A stretch of 40,895 nucleotides of DNA. Source: CAYUMU01 sp964445985 (GTDB lineage Bacteria > Planctomycetota > Planctomycetia > Pirellulales > S012-138). Positions 9,702 through 17,700 of the stretch are shown here, piece by piece. The stretch's first letter is position 1, and every line of letters begins with the position of its first letter. Location of the stretch: positions 1-40,895 of the forward strand of contig CAYUMU010000067.1 of assembly GCA_964445985.1 (NCBI GenBank). Direction: 5' to 3'. The notes beneath the pieces are model-generated. The model saw only the letters and a program-made list of their open reading frames with translations, did not search any database and was not told the origin of the DNA. The position numbers were made by a program, and so were the translations under genes.

Positions 9702-9757
9702 CCGGCGGTGTCGCTACGCTCAACCGCCGGCTACTGGCTGCAAACCCCTTCGGGGTT
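9702..9757. repeat. Tandem hairpins, REP-like, after the 9694 stop
   Basis: Two hairpins lie directly downstream of the stop. The first pairs CCGGCGGT (9702-9709) with ACCGCCGG (9723-9730) around a 13-nt loop. The second pairs AACCCC (9743-9748) with GGGGTT (9752-9757) around TTC. Neither is followed by a clear T-run. The first resembles GC-rich repeats between planctomycete genes, and the CCGCCGG core recurs at 40013-40033. Terminator, mRNA-end protection and REP-like element are all possible. Confidence 0.5.
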
Positions 9758-9941
9758 ATAAATACGGATGAGGCTCGTCTGCTCTCATTCAGGTTGGCGC
9801 TTCATAAGAGATGATTGCCTATCGACGAAATCGGGAAGTAAATAATTGCTGTCCCTTAATCATTACCTATCGTGTCAGCCAGGGACGTTTTTGCCGGCCC
9901 TCACTAACGTGTCGGGTTGCAATAAGTCAAGTGCCACCACC

Positions 9942-10337
9942 ATGCGCCTTGCCCGCCGTCTATTGCTGATTGTTTGGGTCAGCCCCGCCAGTTTGCTTGG
10001 GTTATTGGTGGGGCTGCTCGGCCTGGCAACCGGCGGCGGGGTGCAGCGGGCGGGTCCGGTGCTGGAGTTTTACGGCGGAGCCGTTACCCGGCTGTTGCAG
10101 CGAGGGCTGCTGGTTCCGGCCGCCGCCATGACGCTGGGGCATGTGATTCTGGGGCAGACGCCCGCCGACTTGCATCGCTGTCGGACCCACGAAATGGTGC
10201 ATGTTCGGCAGTACGAACGCTGGGGACCGGCTTTCATTCCCGCTTACCTGGCGGCCAGTTTTTGGCTCTGGCTGCACGGGCGGAATCCCTATCTCGATAA
10301 TCCATTTGAGCGTGAGGCTTATAATGAGGCGCCGTGA
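9942..10337 (+). CDS. Small membrane protein with an HExxH motif
   Basis: A protein of 131 residues from ATG 9942. An in-frame TTG at 9846 would add 32 residues that look unlike protein, so I prefer the ATG, whose next residues (R-L-A-R-R-L-L-L-I-V-W) begin a typical membrane anchor. One or two hydrophobic helices cover about residues 5-30. H-E-M-V-H at 83-87 matches the HExxH zinc-protease signature, and the F-E-R-E-A-Y near the C-terminus could supply a third ligand. A hydrophobic segment (about 97-108) lies between. It is too short for a classical metalloprotease, so peptidase activity is only a possibility. Confidence 0.72.
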   Translation: MRLARRLLLIVWVSPASLLGLLVGLLGLATGGGVQRAGPVLEFYGGAVTRLLQRGLLVPAAAMTLGHVILGQTPADLHRCRTHEMVHVRQYERWGPAFIPAYLAASFWLWLHGRNPYLDNPFEREAYNEAP

Positions 10338-10481
10338 GTTGCCCCCCATTCGGTTCGCGCGTTGACCTAGGGCTTTTGCTCACTTTTTTCGTGAGCGGCC
10401 CAATTTTTTTCACCAAAAGCTGCCCGCTGGCCGCGTTAGAATAAAAGCGTTCGATCCCCTCTGTTCGGGTAGAAGTCGACG

Positions 10482-11117
10482 ATGCAGCCTGCCCAACTAG
10501 CCAGCTACTTTGAAGCGAATTACGACACCTGGTGTCGGTTCGTGGCTGCCATGTTGCACCTGCGGGCAGACGACCCCGAGGTGCAAAATATTGTGCAAGA
10601 AGGGGTTACGAACCTGATTGCCAGAGGGGGGGGCATGGCGGCCATCGACGAGGAGCGCCCCGCTCCGCTTTTTTTCGCCGCCATTCGCAACGCGCTTCGC
10701 GACAATCGTCGTCGCCGCAAGCACCAGCAGGACTATCTTCAGCGGCAGGCGGAAGAGACCAGCGATCTGCTCGACGCCCGCGAGTTGGAAGCCACGCCCG
10801 ACGAGTTGCATTCGCTTCGCGAACAGGTGAGCGAAGCGTTGCGAGAGGCGGTCGGCCGGTTAACGCCGGCGGAACTGCAGGCCGTGCTGCTTTGGCTGCG
10901 CTGGGGAAGCCGCGGGAAAGCCATCGCCCAGTTGGGTCCGCTGAGCGACGAGGACGTGAGCAATCGGTACGACCAACCGCTCCATCGGGCCAAACCCAAA
11001 ATTCGTGCGCATTTGGGTCCGCTGTACCACCAGGCCGCTCAACTGGGCGCGGAGAACGTGCTGCAATTATTACGGGAAGCCGCGGAGTGGGCGGTGGTGG
11101 AAGCCCGCACGCCATAG
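10482..11117 (+). CDS. RNA polymerase sigma-70-like (ECF-type) factor
   Basis: A 211-residue protein of ECF sigma size. Residues about 10-90 resemble region 2: Y-D-T-W-C-R-F-V, then a D-D-P-E-V-Q-N-I-V-Q-E-G helix, then an A-A-I-R-N-A-L-R-D-N-R-R-R-R-K segment like the core-binding/-10-recognition helices. After a linker, residues about 125-180 resemble region 4, with a helix-turn-helix-like stretch around K-A-I-A-Q-L-G-P-L-S-D-E-D-V. The sequence is divergent, so I rate it below the other two sigma genes in the window. It is followed at short distance by the 11195 and 11639 genes on the same strand, which it may control or be controlled with. Confidence 0.75.
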   Translation: MQPAQLASYFEANYDTWCRFVAAMLHLRADDPEVQNIVQEGVTNLIARGGGMAAIDEERPAPLFFAAIRNALRDNRRRRKHQQDYLQRQAEETSDLLDARELEATPDELHSLREQVSEALREAVGRLTPAELQAVLLWLRWGSRGKAIAQLGPLSDEDVSNRYDQPLHRAKPKIRAHLGPLYHQAAQLGAENVLQLLREAAEWAVVEARTP

Positions 11118-11194
11118 CCGTGTCTTTTCCTGAGCCAAACTATCGATCAGGCCACGTGCAATCGAGGGCCTGTTTGCCGAGAGTGAGACTGCCC

Positions 11195-11638
11195 ATGCAA
11201 ATCTCTTTAGTCGATGTTGAGAAGCTTGCCCGTGGCGAGCCGATTGCTCACGAATCGTTCTTGGCAATCCTGCTTTCTCCCACGGCCCTGGCACGAGTTT
11301 CGGCCGTTCGCGACATGCAGCAAATGTTTGAACCGGCCCGCGGGAACCCCGCCCCGCGAGAAGACGGGTCATCGCCCAATGTGGCTGGCGAACTTCTCTT
11401 GGGCGGAGAGTCGCAAGCGGCGCCGCCGGCGGAAATGCCCTGTTCGTTTGCCGAGCTGGCCGAGTTTCTGGAGCAGGGGTCGCTCGATCCCAGTCGTGCG
11501 GCCGTGGCCGAGTCGTTCCTGGCCAAGAATTTTCCGGAAGCGATCGCCGACCGCGCCCATGTGGGCGAACGCTCGCGAAGAGTAGCTGCCGCGGATCCGG
11601 TTCCGCCGCGGACCCGGGGAGAATCGGAGCTGGGGTGA
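11195..11638 (+). CDS. Hypothetical protein downstream of the sigma gene
   Basis: A 147-residue protein from ATG 11195, which has a purine-rich GAGTGAG upstream. The frame stays open much further upstream, but that part is a shadow of the sigma gene. The N-terminal half (I-S-L-V-D-V-E-K-L-A-R-G-E-P) and the segment S-F-A-E-L-A-E-F-L-E-Q-G look like short helices; the C-terminal 30 residues are Arg/Pro rich. I see no membrane segment, signal peptide or known motif. It starts 77 nt after the sigma gene and its TGA is immediately followed by the ATG of the DUF2752 gene, suggesting one operon. An anti-sigma or accessory role is a guess from position only. Confidence 0.6.
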   Translation: MQISLVDVEKLARGEPIAHESFLAILLSPTALARVSAVRDMQQMFEPARGNPAPREDGSSPNVAGELLLGGESQAAPPAEMPCSFAELAEFLEQGSLDPSRAAVAESFLAKNFPEAIADRAHVGERSRRVAAADPVPPRTRGESELG

Positions 11639-12229
11639 ATGGCCGCGGCGAGCGTGTATTGGCCTGCCCGGCGTCCTGCTTGTTCGCGGCGTGGGTGGGG
11701 GAGTCGCGGAGAAAGTTGGCCCGCTCAGATTCCGGCCTTGCCTGACTTTGACCAAGCGTTTATGGTACGCCGCCTTTCCTGCAACCAGCCCGTCTTTGGC
11801 GAAGCGAAGCAACTTTCGCCCGCGACACGGTGTGTTTGCGCGATCACCGGTATCACGCTGCTGGCCATGCTGGCGGTGGCCGCCTGGTTGACGCCGCCGG
11901 TGGTGGGAGGAACGTACGGTTTGCACCAGCAACTGGGGCTGCCTGCGTGCCGGTTTGTGAGCCAATGGCAGGTTCGATGTCCTTCGTGCGGCATGACCAC
12001 CGCCTGGGCCCACGCGGTTCGAGGGCAATTGCGCCTGGCACTGGCGGATAACGTGGCGGGAACCCTGCTGGCGTTGGCGGCGATCGCGGCTGTGCCGTGG
12101 ACGCTGGTCACGGCTGGGAGGGGAAGTTGGTTGCTGGTTCGCTGGCGCTGGAGCGTGGCCGTTTGCCTGGTTGCGCTGGTGTTGCTGGTGAGCCTGGTGG
12201 ATTGGCTGTTGCGGCTGATCTGGAATTAA
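11639..12229 (+). CDS. DUF2752 family membrane protein
   Basis: A 196-residue protein recognised by the DUF2752 signature C-P-S-C-G-M-T-T at residues 114-121 between hydrophobic helices. The helices lie at about 66-85, 138-160 and 172-193. The function of the family is not established; its paired cysteines are conserved near the membrane. The ATG at 11639 directly abuts the preceding TGA and has GGAG about 10 nt upstream, so translational coupling is likely. The first 41 residues are Arg/Pro/Trp rich and look unconserved; the in-frame ATG at 11762 is the alternative start but has no ribosome-binding signal. Confidence 0.8.
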   Translation: MAAASVYWPARRPACSRRGWGSRGESWPAQIPALPDFDQAFMVRRLSCNQPVFGEAKQLSPATRCVCAITGITLLAMLAVAAWLTPPVVGGTYGLHQQLGLPACRFVSQWQVRCPSCGMTTAWAHAVRGQLRLALADNVAGTLLALAAIAAVPWTLVTAGRGSWLLVRWRWSVAVCLVALVLLVSLVDWLLRLIWN

Positions 12230-12380
12230 AAATTGACCAAACGCCTCGCGGCCTGTCGTTGGAACGACGCCCGCCCGCCAGGCTGAACCGTAAGAACGCA
12301 CATCTTTAGTCGGCCGGGCAAACGCCAGGAAATCTTCGGGCGCCACGTCGGCAACAACTATTCAGCTTCGAGGAGACGCG

Positions 12381-13049
12381 ATGGAACGCACTCTCTCTGC
12401 TCCGTTGTGGCGCAAGCTCTCGTGGAGTTGCCTGGCGGTGTCGTTGTTCAGCTTCACCGGCTGCACGGGCCTACTGACCATGGCGGCCTACCTGATCAAA
12501 GGCACCGACATGCCGGCCGAGTTCAAAGATCTGAAAGACAAAAAGGTGGCCGTGGTGTGCCGGGCGCCGGTGACGATGAACACCGACCAGGCCATGGGCT
12601 GCCGCGAGTTGGCCGACCGGGTGACGTTCCTGCTGCAAGCCAACGTGCCCAAGATTAAAACCATCGATCAGCAGGACGTCGCCGACTGGACGGACGAAAA
12701 CAACTGGGAAGATTTCCGCGAAATCGGCAAGGCCTTGCAGGCCGAGATGGTGGTCGGGATCGACATCGACGACTTCAGCCTGCAACGCAGCAGCAGCGTG
12801 TACCAAGGCCGGGCCAAGGTTCGCATCAGCGTGTACGACATGGAAAAGAAGGAGCGGGTGTACGACAACCAGCCGAACCAGTTCCTCTACCCCAACTCGG
12901 GCGGCATGCCGGTCAGCAATGTTCCGCGCAACGAATTCCGCAAGCACTTCGTGTACCAGTTGGCCGATTTGATCGGCACCAAGTTCTACGCCCACGATGC
13001 GCGTTCGACGTTTGCCGCCGATACCCACGCGATGTCGCTCGATCAGTAG
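12381..13049 (+). CDS. Putative lipoprotein of unknown function
   Basis: A 222-residue protein with a clear GAGGAGA signal 4 nt before ATG 12381. The N-terminus has a basic region (R11, K12), a hydrophobic stretch and F-T-G-C with Cys28 as a likely lipidation site; the -3 residue is not the usual Leu, so the lipobox is imperfect. The mature part starts with a second hydrophobic patch and then an alpha/beta domain: a K-K-V-A-V-V-C-R-A-P strand, a G-C-R-E-L-A-D-R-V helix, A-E-M-V-V-G-I-D-I-D-D-F and V-R-I-S-V-Y-D. This order resembles small periplasmic lipoproteins of the CsgG/LpoB kind, but I cannot confirm it. The gene is monocistronic and ends at a strong terminator shared with the converging DUF1501 gene. 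Confidence 0.78.
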   Translation: MERTLSAPLWRKLSWSCLAVSLFSFTGCTGLLTMAAYLIKGTDMPAEFKDLKDKKVAVVCRAPVTMNTDQAMGCRELADRVTFLLQANVPKIKTIDQQDVADWTDENNWEDFREIGKALQAEMVVGIDIDDFSLQRSSSVYQGRAKVRISVYDMEKKERVYDNQPNQFLYPNSGGMPVSNVPRNEFRKHFVYQLADLIGTKFYAHDARSTFAADTHAMSLDQ

Positions 13050-13087
13050 CGAATCGGCCGGGCAGCACCGGTTTGAAATGAATGCCA

Positions 13088-13120
13088 AGAACCCCGGGAA
13101 AGCTGTTTTCCCGGGGTTCT
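13088..13120. terminator. Bidirectional intrinsic terminator
   Basis: A perfect 14-bp stem (13088-13101 with 13107-13120, core ACCCCGGGAAA / TTTCCCGGGGT) with a 5-nt loop lies between the converging lipoprotein and DUF1501 genes. The A/T pairs at the top of the stem are not followed by a long T-run, but stem stability and position support termination from both sides. Confidence 0.8.
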
Positions 13121-13149
13121 GGGCGTTCAAGGCGAGACGGAATCGACCG

Positions 13150-14625
13150 TTAGGCGAACAGGCTGCTGATGGCCTGGGCCTTGACCAACTCGCGGGGTTG
13201 GTTCAGGTGGTTGTAAACAATGGTTTCCGGATCGATGCCAAACGTGTGGTAGATCGTGGCCAGCAGTTCGCCCGGGTGCACGGGATTTTCGAGCGGAGCC
13301 GAAGCGGTCTTGTCGCTCTTGCCATGCACGTGTCCGCGCTTGATGCCGGCGCCCGCCATAACGGCCGTATAGCAATAGGGCCAGTGGTCGCGGCCGTCGG
13401 CGCTGTTGCCGTTGCCCGAGGTGCTGACGCCCTTTTGAGGGCTGCGGCCAAACTCGCCCACCGCCACCAGTAGCGTGTCTTCAAGCAGGCCGCGTTCGTC
13501 GAGATCGGCAATCAGCGTGGAGAGGCCGGCATCGAGCATGGGGCCCGATTGCTCTCGCATGCGTTTGGTGAGGCCCACGTGATGGTCCCAGCTGTGATTG
13601 TCGCTGTTAGCCACCTTGGGCCACACCACTTCGACCACGCGAGTGCCCGCTTCGACCAGTCGCCGGGCCAACAGGCAGCTTTGCCCGAAGGTGTTGCGGC
13701 CGTAGCGGTCGCGGGTGGCTTCGGTTTCTTGCTTGAGATCGAAGGCATCGCGGGCTCGGCCCGAAACAATGAGGTTCAGAGCCTGGTCGTAGTACTCGTT
13801 GAGCTTGAAGTCGGCCACGGCCTTGTCCACGGTGGGCATGCCGGCGTTGATGACGTCGCGAAGGCGAGCGCGGCGTTCGAGCCGACCGGCGAAGACCTCG
13901 GGTCGCAATTGCAGATCGTCGATCCGGATGCGGTCGAGCTTGTTCATGTCGAGGTCGTCACCGTCGGGATACAACGTGTAGGGGTCGTACGCCCTGCCGA
14001 GGAACCCGGCCGTGCCGCCCTTGCCCACCACGTTGCTTTCTTGCAGCGGGCGGGGCAGCATGACGAACGGCAGCATGGGCACTTGCGGCGGCTTGAGCCG
14101 AATGATGTTGGAGCCAAAGTTGGGGAAATCCTTGGGGCTGGGAGGTTCCAACTGGCCCGAGGGGCTGACCTTGTCGGTGGTGTAGCCGGTCATCATTTGA
14201 TAGATGGCGGCCGTGTGGTTGAACAGACCGACCGGCGTGTAGCTCATGGAGCGAATGAAGGTGAACCTATCGTTCTCCTGGGCCAGCCGCGGCAAGATTT
14301 CGGTCACCTTGACGCCCGGCACCTTGGTGTCGATGGCCTTGAATTCGCTCTTTACATTGTCGGGCACGTTTTCCTTGGGATCCCACAGGTCGATATGGCT
14401 GGGACCGCCCTGCAGATAGACCAGAATGATGCTCTTGGCCTTGCCCCAGCCGCGGCCCGCGGCTTCCGCCGCTTGCGCCTGGCCCGAGCGGGCCTGCAAT
14501 TGCAGCATGGACCCTAACGAAAGCCCCAGCATGCCCGATCCGCCCACGCGGAGCAGATCTCGGCGCGAAACTTTCATGTCGTGGTCGCACATATCCTTGC
14601 CAGGCTGTCCGGGAATGATCAGCAT
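13150..14625 (-). CDS. DUF1501 protein with Tat signal (sulfatase/phosphatase-like fold)
   Basis: A 491-residue protein from ATG 14625, with AAGGAG 7 nt upstream; a longer TTG start at 14688 lacks such a signal. S-R-R-D-L-L (residues 20-25) followed by a Gly-rich hydrophobic stretch is a twin-arginine export signal. Family hallmarks are G-G-P-S-H-I-D-L-W-D-P-K, the L-F-N-H-T-A-A segment, S-D-N-H-S-W-D-H-H, V-G-E-F-G-R-S-P and the C-terminal L-A-T-I-Y-H-T-F-G-I-D-P. DUF1501 proteins are related to the alkaline phosphatase/sulfatase superfamily and are very abundant in planctomycetes; their substrate is not established. It lies 99 nt downstream of the DUF1549/DUF1553 gene on the same strand, a known recurring pairing, so an operon and a joint extracytoplasmic task are likely. 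Confidence 0.93.
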   Translation of the reverse strand: MLIIPGQPGKDMCDHDMKVSRRDLLRVGGSGMLGLSLGSMLQLQARSGQAQAAEAAGRGWGKAKSIILVYLQGGPSHIDLWDPKENVPDNVKSEFKAIDTKVPGVKVTEILPRLAQENDRFTFIRSMSYTPVGLFNHTAAIYQMMTGYTTDKVSPSGQLEPPSPKDFPNFGSNIIRLKPPQVPMLPFVMLPRPLQESNVVGKGGTAGFLGRAYDPYTLYPDGDDLDMNKLDRIRIDDLQLRPEVFAGRLERRARLRDVINAGMPTVDKAVADFKLNEYYDQALNLIVSGRARDAFDLKQETEATRDRYGRNTFGQSCLLARRLVEAGTRVVEVVWPKVANSDNHSWDHHVGLTKRMREQSGPMLDAGLSTLIADLDERGLLEDTLLVAVGEFGRSPQKGVSTSGNGNSADGRDHWPYCYTAVMAGAGIKRGHVHGKSDKTASAPLENPVHPGELLATIYHTFGIDPETIVYNHLNQPRELVKAQAISSLFA

Positions 14626-14724
14626 TGCTTCGCTCCTTGGGGGGGCAGATCCAATCCAAATGTATCGTGGTAACCTGGCGGCGTCCAATTTTGGGAACGC
14701 CCGCGCCAGGACGTATTCAGTTTT

Positions 14725-17700
14725 TTAGTGGTTGAACAAGAAGGCTGGGCTGTTGAGCAATGCCCAGGCCAGGTCTTGCACGGCCGTGAGCCGGGCGTTG
14801 GCCGCTTGCAGTTCGCTCATTTTTACGTCGGCCCGCAGTTGGACGAGCTTGGGATCGAGCGGCACCGGCAAGCTGGCCTTGGCCAGGGCATCTTGCAGCC
14901 GCTTGAGCTTGGGATCGACCGCGCGGGGCAGTTTGGCCTTGGCGAGGGCGTCGGTGAGCTTCTTCAATTCGCCATCGTTTTCGCGATAGAACCTGGTCAA
15001 CTCGGCGAGTTGCTGCTTGTCGCGTTTATCGGCCGGAACCTTGAGGATGGCCGCGATCGCCGGCGAGAGACCTTCCAGCCGAATGGGGCGGGGCGACGTG
15101 GTGACGCTGATGCGGAACTTGCCCAGCGTGTGCAAGCCGTCTTGGTACTGGTGATCAAGGAAGAACTTGAGCAGCGTGCCCGAGGCCTCGCCCAGGTTTT
15201 CGGCCGTTTCGAATACCGCCGTGTGGTTCTTGCCGAACTGGTCGGAAATGGCCCAACCGTTGCTGGCCGGGGCAAGCTTGCCGTCGATGGCCGTGGCCAC
15301 GGCGTAGTTGTTCTGGCTGAAATCGGCCTGGGCGTTCTGCAAGGTTACCTTCTTGAGATCGTTGGCCTGGCCTTCGGGGCCGGCTTCCAAGCGGAACTCG
15401 GTCAGCACGAAGTTGCCGTTCTGAGCCCGCCCGGGACCCTTGCTGGGCAGTTTGTCGTCGGCCAGGGCTTCCAGCCGCACACCGGTGATTCCGATGAGAC
15501 TGGTCTTGGCCTGCACGATGTAACTGCCCTTGTTGTTGGCGCCGGTAACGGTGATCGCCAGATCGCTTTCCTTCTTCAGTTTGGCGTTGAAGGTGGAAGT
15601 CAAATCGTGCGGATCGAGGGCCGTCCAGACGGTGGATTGCTGAATGTTGGTTTCCCAGGCCGATTGTTTTTCGGCCAGGGTGCTCTCGTATTCCTTCAGC
15701 GCGGCTTCTGCCTTGGCGAGGGCTTCGGCATGCTTGCGGTCGAGGTCGGCCTCGCGGTCGGCGATTTCGGCCGCGTAGGCGTCGAGGGCCGTTTTGGCCG
15801 CATCGACCTTGGTTTGCCGCTCGGCCTCCATGGCGGCGATGCCATCGGCAAACCTGGCTTCCATGGCCGCCAGCCGTTTGGACAGGGCGGCGTGGTCGGT
15901 GGGAATTTCTTGCATCAATTCCAAGCTGGCGGCGATCTCCGCCTCGCTGGCCGAGCGCGACAAGATTCGCATGAAGACGTCGTTGACCAGGGCCTGGTCG
16001 TCCTTTTGCTCCGTTGCCAGGCGGGCCAGTTCGTTCTTGGGATCGGCGATGGCCTCGGCCAGGGTGGGACCGCTGATGAGAGCCATGACGGGACCCAGTT
16101 GCAGGCTGTTGACGCGTTCGCACTCGCAAGCGCTTTCGCGGGGCGGGCGACCGAACTTGGCCAAGAAGCCGCTGGGGAGTTCCACGCCCGAGTCGGGCAG
16201 GGCCGAAGCCCTGGTGCCCGGGGCGACACCGGGGAATCGCGAAACCGAGCCCGTCACGCGCTGGATGGCGTCGTACAGCACCTCGGCCGGCAATCGGCGC
16301 GCGACGGCGTGCGAGTAGTTGATGGTGTCGTCTTCATTCCATTGGTTCGTGGCCACCGAAAGCTGGTAGGTGCGCGACTTGCAAATCAGTTTGATCAAGT
16401 GCTGCACGTTGAAATCGCTGGCCAGGAATTCCTGGGTGAGGTAGTCGAGCAGTTCGGGATTGCTGGGGGGGTTGCCGGCGCGGATGTCGTCGATGGGCTC
16501 CATGATGCCCACCCCGAACATGTATCCCCACAGCCGATTCACATAGCTGCGAGCAAAGTAAGGATTGTTGGGCGAGGTGATCCAGGCGGCCAACTCGGTG
16601 CGTCGCGAGGCGTTTTCTGGGGCTTCGAATTGGCAATCGAAGGGGAACTCGGGCGGAGCCGGCTGGCCGGTGCGCTCGTGAACCACGTCGCCCTTGGTTT
16701 GATCGAACACCACTTCGTACAGCGGTTTGGCGCCTTCCACCGCGGTGCCGCCGATCTTCTTGTCGCCAGCGGCTGGATCGGCTTTGAGGCCCACCTGGGC
16801 AAAGTAGGCCGCTGTTTCGTAGTACTGGTCTTGGGTCCAGCGTTCGAAGGGATGGTCATGGCACTTGTTGCAATTGAACCGCACCGCCAGGAAGAGGTGC
16901 GTGGTGTTCTCCATGATCTCCACCGGCTCGCGGAGAATCTTGTAGTACGAGGCGGCCGGGTTTTCCTTATTGGAGCCGGAGGCCGTGAGGATTTCGTAGG
17001 CGAACTCGTCGTAGGGCCGATTGGCGGCAATCTGGCCGCGAATCCAACCGCGGAACTGCGAGGCGCCTTCCGGCCCAAGGAATTTGCGATTCACCTGGAG
17101 CAGGTCGGCCCACTTGTTCGTCCAGTATTCAATGAACTCTTCGCTGCCGACCAGGCGGTCGATGAGTTCTTCGCGTTTGACGCGCTGCTCGCGCGGGTCG
17201 GCCAAGAAGGCTTGCACGTCTTCGACCTTGGGGGGCAGACCGGTCACATCGAGATACACGCGGCGGATGAAGTCGGTGTCGCTGCAAACTTCGGATGGCA
17301 GAATCTTCATGCGCTGCCATTTGTCGGCCGTGAGCTCGTCGATCTTGTTGAAGGTCGGCGGTTGCTTCCACTGGAACCCGCCGCGGTCGCCCATCACCGA
17401 CAACGTGGTGGCGGCATAGGCCCCTTCGAACCGAGCCAGAATCGGAGCTTCGCCGCGTCGCAGGGGCGTGAGCAAACCGCCGCGTTCGGTGGTGGCGACT
17501 TCCATGTTGCCGGTTTCCACATAGGCTTCTTGAGTGACGTCGCGAACCGAGTCATCGGCGTAGGTGGCCAGCACGCGAACCTGTTGCCGCGAGCCCACGC
17601 GTTGCACGATGGGATTCTGGGGGACGAGATCGATTTTGGTAACGCGGGGCGCCGCGGTTTCCAGCTTGGCGCCGTTGGCGATCCAGCTTCGCAAGATGGC

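Noticed and set aside
10532..11194. 5' extension of the 11195 frame across the sigma gene
   Set aside because: Arg/Ser/Gly-rich shadow of the sigma coding sequence in another frame.
13549..14517. 322-codon + frame antisense to the DUF1501 gene
   Set aside because: Shadow frame caused by high GC third positions; the - strand has clear family motifs.
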